Source: Tanypteryx hageni (lineage: Eukaryota > Arthropoda > Insecta > Odonata > Petaluridae). Taken from it: DNA of 64,000 nucleotides. The DNA lies in the NCBI GenBank assembly GCA_028673005.1, contig CM054117.1, forward strand, positions 53,629,370-53,693,369. The letters are read 5' to 3'. The notes below the pieces were generated by a model. The model searched no databases, had not been told where the DNA came from, and was given only the letters and a program-made list of their open reading frames with translations. The number at the start of each line of letters is the position of its first letter. The stretch's first letter is position 1. Below, one piece after another: positions 1 through 11,922 of this stretch. A program made the position numbers and the translations under genes.

Positions 1-867
1 ACATAACTATAAAAACTCAGCTTTTGAGGACTCATAAAGCTTCTTGTATAGTTCGTGAAATACGAGAGCAATATTGACAATAATATTTATCCCATGTGAA
101 GGCCGGCCAGAAGATTTTTGTAACAACTGTGCAGAAAGTATACTATTGTGACTAACGCTAACATCCAGAAAATTTCAAACTGCTTATCAACCGTGATTAG
201 AATTTCTCATATTTTCCAAACCAACTTATTTACGGATAAATAAAAACAAATCTTTTTCATGAAAGAACCTAGACAGAGGGAGGGATAAAAATTACAAAAA
301 TATATTTCCCAAGGGACATCTGAAAGGTATTCCAATCGGACAGCAGTCTTTCTTTTCCTGGAACCCTCTTGATAATTAACAGGTCAGAAGAAAACAATAT
401 TAGGCGGCAGTAGTAACCGTAAATAAAAATTATTTCAGTGCCGGATTAAAAAAGGAAAGACATGGACAAAAATTTGACGAAACATCCGGAGGCTATTGAA
501 AAGAGACGAGAATAGGAGCATTCTTATTAGGCAGGTTTTTAGCAAACATCCTCACAAAGGGAAAGTTCTTTCCTTCTTCGAGAAAGTTATTACCTTTAAG
601 AACCTGCGTGCATCAGAAAAAGAAAACATTGAAACAGATAAACTATCAACCCAGTCGCTCGTTCAAATCTGTAAAAAGACATTAACTCCATTACTTTTCA
701 TTACAGGTGCCCTCTGGGAATAGAGAGTTTCATTAACTAACCCGGAAGAACTTATAGTATTTTTCATTTTTCCTACTTCAAAACGCCTCCAATGTCCTTC
801 CTCTTTCCATCTAGCAAAAATCCTTTGGGTTTATTTATTGCCCTGGGATATTTTAAGGGAGGGGACT
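1..867. other. AT-rich DNA, no feature recognised
   Basis: This stretch is AT-rich and has only short open frames. The longest runs from 496 to 723 and shows no recognisable protein similarity. I see no terminal repeat, tRNA-like fold or tandem repeat here. Confidence 0.6.
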
Positions 868-1075
868 GATTGTGAGGCAGCAGTGAAAGACGGAGAAAGT
901 AGCGAGAGAGATAGGAAGGAATGAGGTGGAGGAAAAGGGAGGGATGGATAGAGATGAAGAGGAAGGGAGCATAGGAAAATTAGGGAACCATAAGGAGACA
1001 GAGGCAGTAATAGCTAAAGTGAGAGAGGACGAGAGAGAGAGAGATCGAGTGAAAGAGGGAGAGGCTAGGGAAGGG
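868..1075. repeat. Purine-rich low-complexity tract
   Basis: The plus strand is almost entirely G and A for about 200 bp, built from irregular GA, GGA and GAGA runs. It is the first of several such tracts in the window; others are at 1733-1845, 14155-14375, 22486-22700, 31545-31690, 32545-32650 and 47725-48330. It is an imperfect purine tract, not a clean microsatellite. Confidence 0.8.
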
Positions 1076-1369
1076 CCGACAAACCTTTTTTTTTAGCTCG
1101 CTCCCTAAAATTACAAAAATTGGTTTTCCTTCTCTAACCTACGTGCTAATTTAAAATACATTCAAAAAGAAGTTATTTCATGGTCTAACAATGAGCATTC
1201 ATTCTCACACTTAGAACTTAGGAAACGATAGATAGGTTATATAAATTTCAATTTATTATCTAAAAAGACTCATTGTCTCAGATGGCCGAACGACAATTAT
1301 GGAACAACAAGTATTTCGTTCTCGGACAAAAAAATCACAATTAGTCAGCATAATTACAATCTTTATGAA

Positions 1370-1551
1370 TTTGACTCCGACCGTAAACAAAAGGAATTTA
1401 GCGAGAAGAAACAAGCGCTAAATACGTATTTCGAGAGCCGGCTCTCTTCATCTCGATTGTAGCTACTGATGAGGGGAGACTGGATCTCGAAATTGGTATT
1501 TAGCGCATGTTTCTTCTCGCTAAATTCCTTTTGTTTGCGGTCGGAGTTAAA
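1370..1551. repeat. Foldback element with 67-bp inverted arms
   Basis: The left arm (1370-1436) and right arm (1485-1551) are reverse complements of about 67 bp with only a few mismatches, separated by a 48-bp spacer. The arms begin with a core like TTTGACTCCGACCG and contain the shared segment GGAATTTAGCGAGAAGAAAC. A transcript would fold into one long hairpin. The structure resembles a foldback MITE with very long terminal repeats. I could not find a convincing target-site duplication, so the class is unknown. A small-RNA hairpin precursor is the alternative reading. Confidence 0.75.
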
Positions 1552-1732
1552 TCATGAATTCATAGTTTTACTCGCCGTAGTCTCCTTTTTTATTTACAAT
1601 CTCGATGGTAACAGTCTTTTCTACTGTGTCAGAAACTGAAACATATTATAAAGACAGTAAATAAACAATTTTTTGTTGTACGCCAGAGAAATCCGTCCCA
1701 TGTGACCAAAGGTTTGCCATCTCTGGACTAGG
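1552..1732. other. AT-rich spacer with a tiny palindrome
   Basis: Nothing gene-like is visible. A 44-bp segment near 1684-1728 begins CCAGAGA and ends TCTCTGG. It could be a remnant of a hAT-type end, but it is too short to classify. Confidence 0.4.
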
Positions 1733-2930
1733 TGGAGAGAGAGAGGGTGAGGGAAAGGAGGCAGGGAGAGGGAAAGGAGGCGGAGAGAGGGTGGTTAGGA
1801 GAATGGACGGGAAAGGAAGGAGAAATAGATAGAGGGCGGGGTAAAGATTTGTAATTAAAGGCAGTAAGAATAAATATAAATATTAAGCGTTTATGAGGAA
1901 AAAAAACAATTTGAAGCCATTCGACTCCAACGTCGGTACTCGGGAAATATCTGGACCTTCTCATTAAACCTCTTCCCTCCGACGCACGGAGTTAGGCGAG
2001 CGGGAGATCTTATAACGCGTCGATCTTCAAGGGGGTTGAGACGGAGAACCAGCAAGAGGAGGACGAAGAAGAGCGAGAGAATAAACGCCGCTTTCTTTTT
2101 CATTTGTTTCGTACGCAGAAGCATCAATCTCCTTCACCTCTCGCACTCTCGTTCCGCGCGGGAAAAAAACGGGCGAACATCTGGCGAGAGAGAGAGGTAT
2201 GGAGGAGAAAACAAGCACGCAACGAAACCCGCAACAAAACGAGAATGCTGGCGAGAGAGAGAGATAAGAGGGGGGAGAGAGAGAGAATGGAGAGAGTGAG
2301 AGAGTTAAGATGTTTGTAGAATAGGTAAGAAAAAGTCTCCACTGCCTTCTCGGCCGGGTTACACTCTCTCGTTTGGATAAGGAGAGCGAGAGGACGGTTT
2401 ATTTAAAAAGAGAGAGATCGTATCTCTTTCGAAGAGAAAGGATTTTTTCAAATCCCTCACGCGAGAGGGAGCAAAAGAGATTCGCGAGAAAGGGAGGGAG
2501 GAGAGGAGGGGGAGAGGAGGGAGGAGAAAATGTAGGAGCGGAGTGGGAAAGTGTGGGTCGGGGCGAAATGAAGGAGGTGCTCCCTCGCGGTTTCCTTTTG
2601 TCCGAGATGTTTCTCCGTCTCCTAGTTTTCGCTGGGGTTTGTTGGCTCCGTGAGGGAGTCTGCAGGAGCGGTAATAAAAAAAGAGCGTTCTATACCACAA
2701 AAGAAATGTCCGAGACGCACCTCCTCCTCGGTGGCCCCAAAATGCGACGAGCGAAAACAAAAGACGAACGAGAGCACGCGTGCCCGCGTGGTTTTCGCGC
2801 AAAAAGATGATTCGAACGCGGATAGTGGGAATTTTGGAGGCTACTATTCCTTTTTGTATTCTTCTTTTATTCAGGCTAGGAATAACGACTCTATTTTTTT
2901 AGAATATTCTCGAGTGAGGTGAGCGGGAAT
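1733..2930. other. Purine-rich then CpG-rich block, no supported gene
   Basis: The block starts with a GA-rich tract (1733-1845). It then becomes much richer in G, C and CpG than its surroundings (about 1925-2830), with more GA runs. Long open frames on both strands here are arginine/glutamate-rich or serine/leucine/proline-rich, which such composition produces without selection. A donor-like GAG|GTGAGC occurs near 2915. The composition fits an unmethylated promoter or 5' exon region, but no TATA box, start codon context or conserved protein supports a specific gene model. Confidence 0.4.
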
Positions 2931-4700
2931 CCTTCGCTAGTCTTGAATACGAGAGAAGACATTTTTTTTTATCGGATAAAATTCGTTGGATTTTTGATGA
3001 CGGAGAAAGATAGAACATGTTTTATGATGTTTTACATAAATCCACAACGATGTTGTGTTTACGGTATTCTGTTCACTAAACAAAGAAATTATTCAGCTAC
3101 TTTAAAAGAAAATTAGAATTACTACCGGATGCACTTGATGTGAAAAAATCTACTTCCGTCTATTTCACTTGTTCATAAGTGGAATCGCGGAAGGAAAATA
3201 ATACAACCAGACAACCGCACCGTTTTCATGACATGTATGGATAATATAGAAACAAATTGGTAATTCGATACAACAGAGATCAATCAAAAGCATTGTTTTC
3301 ATTACAATTGGTAAACAATAGGTAGTATTTTTCCGAGGATCTTAAATTGGCCTGCACTTTCTGATTTGATTATCGTGAATGTTATCGATTCTCGATATAT
3401 CCATGCAAACAATAACACGTTCTAAGGAATTTATCCGAAAAGAAAGCGACGGTATTTACATATACGAATTATAAAATCTGCTGCTAAGTTTAAGAGTTAA
3501 AAAAAGAAGTCTTTCACCTCGCGCTACCCCTTAACAAGTTAGTCCCCGGAGCTAGATACACCAGACTTTGGCAATTATAAGAATAATAATTTTATTACAA
3601 GCCAAATAAGACAACTATTAGATTTATTGCCCATAAAGAATTCAAGAATAGTATTTTTCTTAATATTTATTGTAAACGACGGCTGGTACCCCTTGGCTTC
3701 GACGCCAGAGTGGTCACCCCGCTCGCCTCTCCATTGCTTCGGTACTGAACTCACTTAATTATAATCCAATCACAAGTTTATTGAAACTTTTAGGTGTAAA
3801 TCTACAACCAAAGACTTTAGTCATTAAAAAATTGAACAACAAACTATGCTGTTTGACTACCCGCGAGATGGCGTTCACTTGCTCTATTATGTCTTTACAA
3901 TTCCTCTCCCTTCAGATATTTAATCCCTAATAAATTATGCAGAAAACGTTTCACGTTAAGTTTACAGGAATTGAGCACGTTCACGCGAGGTTAAATGACG
4001 CGGAGTTTCCGTTTTTGAAAGTGAGGCAAGCCTATTTTCGCCTCATTCACGGCAAATAACTGGTAAATTCTTTCTCAAGGACTCCATGCATGCACAAGGA
4101 GTCAGCAAGAATTACAACCGTAGATTTTCTTCTCATAATCTTAAGAAAGGCGACTTCCGTGGAATTTTAGAGAAATGAGATCCTCAATGCGAAGAGGAAG
4201 TTTTAGATTTCCGCCATTTTACGATTCTACTAATGACAATTTATTATTAATTTCTTAGGGTTGCGAAATCTTACGTCTCATTTCCTTTAATGTTAATTGA
4301 TCGAGTGGTCGAGCGCGTGAGAGGAAGGCGAGAATCGTTTGATAAATAATAAAAATTTCAAATAAGTGTTATGAACCAATAGGTACTTTTACGTCGAAAC
4401 AGTGTTTACCTCTTTTTAGAATAATTATTGGTATTTAATGAGAAGTTTGTACGCGTGAATTAGATGCACATATCTTTTCAGGAAAATGCGAATATTAGGA
4501 AATATGTGAATCTAAATTTGCAAAACCTGGAGTCCTGAGTAATCTTAATAAGTTTCAGTTGGAATTTGAGTGCTTAAGCGGGTTATAATACAAATTGTTT
4601 ATATTTAAGAGTCTACTACTGTCATTGACCTATGAGGACGGCTGCATTGTAACCGAGATACGAAAATGGTTTTCCATTGGAGATGCCAATTAGATGCATT
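2931..4700. other. AT-rich intergenic or intronic DNA
   Basis: No coding similarity is seen. Two small hairpins occur: GTGAGGC pairing with GCCTCATTCAC near 4022-4052, and GACTCC with GGAGTC near 4079-4103. A segment near 3690-3745 faintly recalls a tRNA A-box region, but no B-box follows it, so I do not call a SINE. Confidence 0.5.
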
Positions 4701-4704
4701 TATT

Positions 4705-4782
4705 TTTTCAATTTTTTATTTTTGAGTGTTTGTTTTTTAATTCGTTTTAGCCATAAGATGAGATCGATAATTCCCTGTTGAA
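4705..4782 (-). repeat. Dispersed repeat R1, copy a
   Basis: Read on the minus strand this segment runs GGGAATTATCGATCTCATC, then TTATGGCTAAAACGAATT and an AAAAATTGA box. The same order of words occurs at 15366, 23282 and 34518 (minus). It is the most divergent of the four copies. No open frame or terminal repeat is evident, so the class is unknown; a degraded retroelement tail is possible. Confidence 0.55.
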
Positions 4783-4799
4783 ACTTTAGGCGCGGCATA

Positions 4800-5569
4800 A
4801 AAAAAGAAAAGTCTTATAAAAATTTCTTTAAATTACATGCCATTTTTGTAAGATTCAGAGCATATGTTTTCCATCCAATTTTAACGAAACTTAAATAATT
4901 AATTAACTACATTAAAAAGATATTTTTCAAAAAGAATATTTCGCCATATTCTGATATTGTTAACATTAGATATTGATGCAGTCTATTGAATTGTTTTCTC
5001 TCTCCTGGAAGTTTTCTCAAATTTATACAAATATATACTTTATTAATTCTCCATCCATATCAAAGTATTTCATACAGTACGCATACAGGCAATAAATCGT
5101 AGCTAAAAAAACAACTCACCAATCGGTTACCCGCTGCAAATCGGCAAGTAATAAGAGAAAAAGAGAGAGAGCCTCCCAAGGTCGTTGGCTCAATCCTAGC
5201 TGTTGTCACGGAAACCAAGAGCGGTGTCTGCCACCGCTCCTCTTCCAAAATTCCTCCCTTTCATGCCGAAATAAATTAGGCCAGCATCGGAAACGCTCCG
5301 CAGCATACAAAACTTCTATCGATTCAGTTCAGACGCAAAAATTTCATCTCGTCGGCCGTGTCGCTTTTTTTATTTACTCAACTCATGCATATCGGTACCA
5401 GCGCCTGCAATTGGAATTTTTAGAAACTATGAGGATGAAATTTCCAGATGAAAACATACGAGTTTAGCACTAATTCAAAGCAGAGACGATTTATTTTGGC
5501 GATTTTTAAAAAGAAAATGTCCGTTTTTATATCTATAAATAATAAATATGTACAATTAATGCGCTCGAA
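4800..5569. other. AT-rich DNA with a possible SINE relic
   Basis: Mostly featureless. At about 5170-5220 the plus strand reads like a decayed tRNA T-arm region (GCCTCCCAAGGTC followed by TTGGCTCAATCC). That resembles the start of tRNA-headed SINEs such as the one at 31683, but the match is too short for certainty. Confidence 0.35.
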
Positions 5570-5830
5570 CAGTGGTTTCCAATATTTTTTATAGCCGTGG
5601 CACACTTTCAAAGTTAACAGATTATCGGAACACCCCCACCTCGAAACAAGTTTGTATATTCATACATTCGGGTATCACAACGTTTGGACGCAGTCATTTA
5701 TTGGTATTGCATCAGCATCGACCTATTAGCGAAAAAAACGATTTCCGTTATAACCTATCAACATTGCCAAATCGTTGGTTTATTTATTTCTAGCGCGTTT
5801 TCTGGAGGAACCCCTAACAATCAACCGCAG
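5570..5830. mobile_element. Degenerate hAT-type MITE
   Basis: The left end CAGTGGTTTCCAATATTTT, followed by a 'gccgtggcacac' subterminal stretch, is typical of non-autonomous hAT elements. A matching right end is less clear. The segment ending AATCAACCGCAG at 5830 is the best candidate, after a GGAACCCCTAAC subterminal motif. The putative duplications CGCTCGAA (left) and CGCTAAGT (right) share only the first four bases. The left end is well supported; the right border is uncertain and could lie about 20 bp further on. Confidence 0.55.
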
Positions 5831-6399
5831 CGCTAAGTTTGAGAAAAGGTGGTCCATGCAAAAGTAAGGCACAGCAGTCTTTAACTCGTCGTCCGTTTAT
5901 CCGGCTGTCTCTTTCCCTATTCGACTGTATCTACATAGAAATTTTAGCTAGAGAAAACAAGGTTTATGATATGATATATGACAATAAGGCATAATAAAGC
6001 TATGTTCATCCTTTGTCAATGGGTGTAGATTGGTTTATGACTCGCAATTATAAGCATTTTTTGTGAAAATCGCTGATGTAACAATCAATTCAATCCACTT
6101 GTTGTATCGTGAGTAGGATAAATTCGTGAAGAGACAAGGAAAGTCGATTCCACAAATAGAATCCATAGTGAAACCGAGCGAAATTTTCAGACGGACCCGA
6201 TGTCATAAAAGAAAAAGTCGCGCTTCATCGAAACAGACCATCCGGTCGGCGAAAAGCGCAACCGACTCACACATATATGGGACCTACATAAACACGCACT
6301 CTCATCCCGCCCTCACCTCCTCCATTGGGAGGCCGGAAATTCCACCTTCCAGCGTTTCACCGCCCTTAATACCGGGCTAGGATAAAATACAACGCATGC
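5831..6399. other. No feature recognised
   Basis: AT-rich at first, becoming GC-richer from about 6120. An inverted CCAAT-like word lies near 6322, and a GC-rich patch runs to 6400 before the pyrimidine tract. There is no supported gene. Confidence 0.4.
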
Positions 6400-7060
6400 G
6401 AGCATCGTACCATCGTCTCCCCCTTCTTCCTCTCCCTCTCTCTCTCTCAATATATGAGAGGAAAGAAAAAAATGACAGTTGTGTGGGTCAAAACTTTCCA
6501 CGCCCTCCATCTCTCGCTCTTTTTCCCCTCCTCCCCCACATTTAATCCCTTTCCCATGCAAGCCGCCCCATTTCTCCCCACCCCCCCTCTCTCTCTCTCT
6601 ATGGGAACCACGTCTCTCCTCCGACATAACCCAACTCCGCCAACCTCTTTTCTCCCTCCACCTCTTCCACGATCCTCTTCTCACCTCGGAATCCGCAGAG
6701 TTCACTGAGGGTGGTCCAGTAAGGTCTCGCTCCAGCGGTCAGAAGAAGCCTCGTCAGACGGCCTCCGTGGACCAGTGTGTGTGTGTGTGTGCTGTGTGCG
6801 AACTCTCTTCTCTGCATTTCTATCCGCTATAGATAAACTAGATGATGATTCAGTATCCCTATCTCTACATTCTCCAACCCTATTTCTCCCTCTCTCCCCC
6901 CCTGTCCCTCCCCCCTATCTGCCCCCCTCTCCCTCTCTCTCTCTCCCCTCCCCTATTTTCCCTTCTCCTCTTTTCCACTCTCCTCTCTCTCCCTATCTCT
7001 TCCCTTCTTTTTATCCCCCCCCCACCGCTCTCCTATTTCTCTAGACTCCCTCTCACTTCA
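6400..7060. repeat. Pyrimidine-rich tract with (GT)n
   Basis: The plus strand is dominated by C and T runs (CCCTCTCT and similar). It is interrupted by a (GT)n run at about 6775-6791 and a short mixed segment at 6660-6780. Open frames on both strands here are proline/leucine/serine-rich or their complements and reflect composition only. Confidence 0.75.
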
Positions 7061-7286
7061 AGGCGACTCACGTACATCTTTCGCATGGACCTTATTTTTC
7101 GCATTCTTTTTCGGGACAGCCTGCGGACATGACTCGCGCGTAAAGAAGAAGTAAGTTTTTTCGCCACCACCTTTGGCTTTCTATGCTCTCCGCCGCACAA
7201 ACGCCTCACATACCCACCCCCAAAATCACGTTTTCATTCCCATTTCCTCGTAAAACATCGACACCATTCGAAAATTTTCTTAATCT
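7061..7286. other. Spacer, nothing recognised
   Basis: Short mixed-composition spacer between the pyrimidine tract and a MITE. No motif is seen. Confidence 0.4.
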
Positions 7287-7294
7287 CTCTAGCC

Positions 7295-7600
7295 CGGAGG
7301 TTTCTAACCTTTTCAATGTGGCGAGCACCGAATTTTATCCAGGAACATCAAACGACCACCAACTTATATCCTTGAATACCAAGCGAGCACCACTACTTTC
7401 GCGAAGAAAAATAAAATTAAGCCTTCGAAGTTTATTGAAAACGTTCTTAAAAACGAAACAAACCGAACAAATGGCATTATTGGAAATTAGGAAACGCGAG
7501 TTTAAGCATCGCAGAAAAGCACAGTCAGGCTGCATAAAGAGCAAAATCAAGCTACCAAAGAGCACAGCGATGCTCGCGAGCACGAGGATGAGAACCTCTG
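7295..7600. mobile_element. hAT-type MITE with perfect 8-bp TSD
   Basis: The element begins CGGAGGTTTCTAACC and ends GATGAGAACCTCTG. The two ends are imperfect inverted repeats of hAT type. A GCGAGCA word also occurs just inside both ends in inverted orientation. The flanking bases CTCTAGCC (7287-7294 and 7601-7608) are identical, an 8-bp target-site duplication as hAT transposases make. At 306 bp it cannot encode a transposase, so it would have depended on one supplied in trans. A 172-codon open frame running through it (7183-7701) is therefore not a gene. Confidence 0.9.
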
Positions 7601-7608
7601 CTCTAGCC

Positions 7609-10240
7609 TCAAGACCATACGAGTATGCTTTCAACCTTTTTATTGATGACGTACCATTTCGGACATTTTTTATTAGTTGCGTATTCACTAGCATATATTA
7701 AAATGGCAGTAATACGAATAAAACCTTTATATTAAATAAATTATTTGTGTTTATAGATGTCAGTAATAAAGGTCGGAGTGATGCATTTCTATTTTTAATA
7801 TAATTAACGACCCTTTGCAACTTCTTGAGTGAAGGAAGACCTACCGTTATCTTAAAGATTTACTTACCGCGACGCAACAAATAACATTTCATCCCAATTC
7901 CCATTTGTCTCGATAAACTCCCTACAACGTTTTATGACATTATTCGCGGTTGTAAAAATCACAGCTTTGGATTCAGAAGTCAGAAATGAAAACTGACGCA
8001 CGTAGAAAAAATTTTACCTATAATCTTTTCCCGTACCCCTTTAAATCACCGCACGTACTCCCAGAGGTACGCGTATCCCCGTTTGATAACCCCTTCTCTA
8101 GAGGAAGCCAGAGGAAAAAAGGTTTCATTTTTTCAAACCATCCAAACGCAACCCCACCAAGTGACCTCCCGCAGAGTTTTCATATTCTTGTATTTCTACT
8201 TCTCTGGGTTGGAGAATAGCGCGAGTAATGAATCATCCTTGCGTTTAGCTTTGAGTAAATACTCAACCCCGTCGCTGTTGGCGACTCCTTTGCGGCCTAT
8301 TCCTCCCTGTTTATAAGTTTTCCTCCCGATCTCATTTTCATCTCTCTCTATCGCCGTCGGATGGCGTTGCAGTCGGTACTCGATCGAGACGGAATGGAGT
8401 GGGGTTTGTGCCACGCTCCCACCCCCACATCTCTTTCGCTCCTCTTTGTCTCTTCCATCTTCTCTCCTCCGCGAAAGCAGTCATGTATACGTGTGTGAGT
8501 TTGCTGTTCTAATTTTCGAAAGAGGCGGAATATCCTTCCATAGATCCTCGCGTCGTTTTTTTCCCTCGTAGATGGGTCGATGCGATACCTTTCTTCGGTT
8601 TTCCGTTGCGTGTCCGTTTTCCATAAAAAGCTTCTTTTTCTGTCGCCGCTTTTCTTTCCCGAGGGAAATGAGAAATTTCGCTCCGTTCCTCTCCGCGCTC
8701 GCGAGTATTGTGTTTCTCTTTGGCGGGTTGCCGTAGCTTTCCTCCTCCATTTCCAGCGCTAAGGCATTAATCTCGAGGACTCGATTAAACCAATTGTAGA
8801 AAGATTAACAAACAGTTGAATGTTTTGCGTAAAATTCGTTAAATATACTTAAATATTTTTTCCCTCCTCTATTACTTTAAAAATAAAGAAACAAGGAAAT
8901 CTAAAGATTTTAATAAAATAATCTTCAACTTTAAAGCGTTTCTTTTATATAGAACTAGTTATTCTTGTAATTATTTTATTAACTATGAAAATTTCAATAT
9001 CTCCTTCACCTTAGGTCAAGTACACATACTACCTAGGATAAAAAAGTGAAGGAACGTAAGAACATCATATAAATTATGTGAGATTATTTGTTGCAAAGAA
9101 TATGTTTTCCGTAATGGGAGCGTACAAAAAAAGAAAACATGTACAAGTAAATTTACTTAAGGTAGATACTGAGAACATTTTACGTAAATTTCACCTTATT
9201 TTGTCGGGATAATCAATCACGGGGCTTCCAAGTATTCTGATTAGCGACATCCTCCTCGCATGGTCCTCAAACTTCACCTCTAAAAAAATAAATTTAAAAT
9301 TACGCAATTACACAGAGAAGCAAATATTTCCCCATGTAAAAACAATACCATATAGTGAACAGTTTTTTACTGTTTCTCTTTGACAACGTTAGCATCAGTA
9401 TTTTTGGCATGGTGGCAAGTGCCTAACAATTTTCTCAAATTAATTTTTTTCATTCTTTTTTATTTTATTGGAATGAAGAATAAACAGACTTCCTTTCAAA
9501 TCGTAGGGATATTTTTCAAACCTGTAAAAATGTTTGATCGGATACTTTGGAATCTGTTCCTTGGCGATAATTGCTAACATTCTCACTTATTCCGAAGAAA
9601 CTAGGGAATCTGAGAAAGTATGTTAACCTGTTAAAGCTTAAGCGAATTAAAATAATAAAAGGCAGCCTGTGTATCTTTCAGACCGTCAAATTTTTCTGCC
9701 GTAATTACGAAGCAGGTCAAAGTGAACGTAGACAATTTTAACAAATAGAATTTTTTTTATTCTTGGGAATACTAAATATAAAATAAAAGTATGACAATCT
9801 CCGAAACATGCATCACATTAATAGAAATGGTTCTAAAAGTCTCTTAAATATCTACACCGCACAACACTAGCATAAATTTGTTTATGCTGCACGTAAATCA
9901 ACTCGTGATATATTTACAGCCGTAGTTTTCCTTCTAGAAAATCCTATAGATTTCAGCTTAAGGAGTTGACCACATGAACAAAATTCAATTTCTCCTAGGC
10001 GAGTTTAAATTCCTCGTAAATACTCGGTCGTATTTCACAGTCAACAATAACTACTTCAGCGTTAAAAGTTTACAAAAAATAATAAGAATTCCGTAAATTT
10101 CCGCCGTGTCCACACCTAAGGATGCTCACACATGAAATATTATTTCACACTCAAGGCGACGTATTTACGTTCATTTTACAATTTATCTAACCCATACATT
10201 CTCAATAAGCAACAAGATGTATCTATTTCCCCCAGTAGGT
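7609..10240. other. Long stretch without recognised features
   Basis: Mostly AT-rich. A moderately GC-rich, pyrimidine-biased patch at about 8290-8760 gives short open frames of low-complexity character. I see no TIR pair, tRNA fold, tandem repeat or protein similarity from 8770 to 10240. Confidence 0.5.
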
Positions 10241-10560
10241 GGTCGTCGCCTGCCGCCCGGAACGAAAGTAGGAAAAAAATAGAAAAACAAAACAGGACTC
10301 ACCATTCACGCCTCAGCGTCCCTTTAAACAAGGGTTGGAGAGTGAGAGAAAAAAATCATAGATCACCCCAGATTTATCACCGGCGGCACGAAAACTCGTT
10401 AACTTGTTTGCCTCCCCTACGTGACTGATGCCACTTCTCCTTTTGATCCCCGTATAAAAGGAGGAGCGCAAGAGAGAGAGAGAGAGGGGGCGTTAAAAAT
10501 AGCTCGCTCTCCAGGTGGAATGTGCCCGGGGTCAGGGGCTCCAGGACCTCTGGACAATCT
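10241..10560 (+). promoter_or_regulatory. Possible TATA-type core promoter
   Basis: A TATAAAAG word (about 10453-10460) sits in a locally GC-rich context, followed by GA repeats and then a GC-rich patch. The TATA match is good, but no initiator at the usual distance, start codon or downstream coding exon was found. The word is common by chance in AT-rich DNA. This is a weak candidate only. Confidence 0.2.
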
Positions 10561-10599
10561 ACAGTCCCAATCAAGGATAGGCAAGTCCCTCAAACATTT

Positions 10600-10935
10600 T
10601 TCTCCGCCCTTTTTTCTTTCTGCCTCTCTCAACCTCTTTACCAACCTCAACCTTCCCTCACTCGCCCTCACTCCTTCATAGTCTTCCCCTCCCTCCTTTG
10701 CCCATACCACCTTGAGCTAAACTCCATTCCATTTCAACTGACCCCCCCAACAATACCTTCGAGATTTAAGAATCCTCCTCTCATTTTCTCCATGACACGG
10801 ACCTCTGCCTCTTCCTCCTCCTCTTATCTGACCCTTAACTCTTATGGACTTCTTACCTACCCTTTCCCTCTCTCTCATCCCAACATCCTATCCCCCTCGT
10901 TATCCTCCTTAACAACTATCTCCCTCTACCATCTC
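10600..10935. repeat. Pyrimidine-rich tract
   Basis: The plus strand is strongly biased to C and T for more than 300 bp. The 141-codon open frame through it (10522-10947) is rich in Ser, Pro and Leu, as expected from composition alone. Confidence 0.7.
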
Positions 10936-11039
10936 TGGTATGTATAAAAAGTCTTCGCTTACAACGCTCCCGAGGAAGCTATCTCCTTTTTACTTTCTGT
11001 GCAAGAGAAAGAAAAATCACGGATAACATGGCGATAGCC

Positions 11040-11296
11040 CAGGGGTAGACAACCTACGAACCGCGAAGCTATGATGAAAAAGCGATCCCTAAAATTTCAC
11101 AAGCAAATTCGTATTTTTCAGCTCAAATTATGATTATAAAACATTTAGTATTGAAATGCTACCCCTAACTTGGACTCTTATTTCACTTATATAATGCCTC
11201 GGGATCTCTGGGTAACTTCCGGTTTAAACTCCAATCCGCCGAAGCATTCGCAACCATCGGTTCGGCCCGATATGTAGAAAAGGTCGCCGAACCCTG
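11040..11296. mobile_element. hAT-type MITE, same family as the 59.9 kb element
   Basis: The left end CAGGGGTAGACAACCT and right end AGGTCGCCGAACCCTG are imperfect inverted repeats. The flanks CGATAGCC and CGATGTGC agree at 5 of 8 positions, a decayed target-site duplication. The interior matches the MITE at 59881-60378. Both carry a CGAAGCTATGATG segment just inside the left end, an 'ATGATTATAAAACATTTAGTATTGAAATG'-like middle, and a CGGCCCG…ATGTAGAAA…GG segment before the right end. The family relation supports the borders. Confidence 0.8.
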
Positions 11297-11304
11297 CGAT
11301 GTGC

Positions 11305-11872
11305 CCTTCTCGTTTTATCCCTGTGGTGTGAAAACCGTGTGTCGCGACCACTTTGGGGATATATATACAGACGTCTTTCTTGCTTCCTTTTTAGCGAGAT
11401 TTTTATTGAAAAGTTAATATTATTGAATTCAAGCAAGATGTTTTGAAATATTTTATCGTCAAATTTGTCAGTTCATATGAACTTAAAAAAGTTAACGCCT
11501 TTTCGTCTTTTGCGGATAACGTGGATTTAATGCTCAAAACCGTTTCACAAACAGACGGAAATAGTTTGTCTCTAATAACCGAGAAAAGCTGTTTCGTTCA
11601 GAACAGTTCAACGGAGGATTTAGATAAGATAGTAAGCTAGAAAATTTTCAAATTATTTCGGGAGTCGCGACATGAGTGCAATAAAATATGAGGGTCGTAG
11701 TTGAAAAAAAGTTGCGCACCGCTGTTCTATCCATACAAAAAACATTCAAAGCCCTTCTCCTCTTTAATATTTCGCAGAATGAAAAGCGCAAGCATTTGAA
11801 TTTCCTTCTCTCGCAAAATTCCTCTTCTCTCATATCTCCGCAGCTGATTATGATTCAGCGTGCGATTCATTC
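11305..11872. other. No feature recognised
   Basis: AT-rich spacer. Short open frames on both strands show no recognisable similarity. Confidence 0.4.
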
Positions 11873-11922
11873 TTTCCCAGACCTCTTTCGTGTACCATTT
11901 CCCAGACCTCTTTCGTGTCCCA
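11873..11922. repeat. 25-bp tandem duplication
   Basis: Two adjacent copies of a 25-bp unit starting TTTCCCAGACCTCTTTCG (11873-11897 and 11898-11922) differ at one base. It is a small, apparently recent local duplication in a pyrimidine-rich context. Confidence 0.85.

Noticed and set aside
1684..1728. Miniature hAT element of about 44 bp
   Set aside because: Ends CCAGAGA/TCTCTGG pair, but no duplication is present and it is shorter than any plausible mobile unit.
2359..2810. Overlapping frames of 147 (minus) and 145 (plus) codons
   Set aside because: Mutual shadows in a purine/CpG-rich block; Arg/Glu/Gly-rich or Ser/Pro-rich with no family similarity.
7183..7701. 172-codon plus-strand open frame
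   Set aside because: Most of it is the MITE at 7295-7600, defined by exact flanking duplications, so the frame is a chance product.
10453..10460. Definite TATA promoter
   Set aside because: Good TATA word but no initiator, exon or start codon; AT-rich DNA yields such words often.
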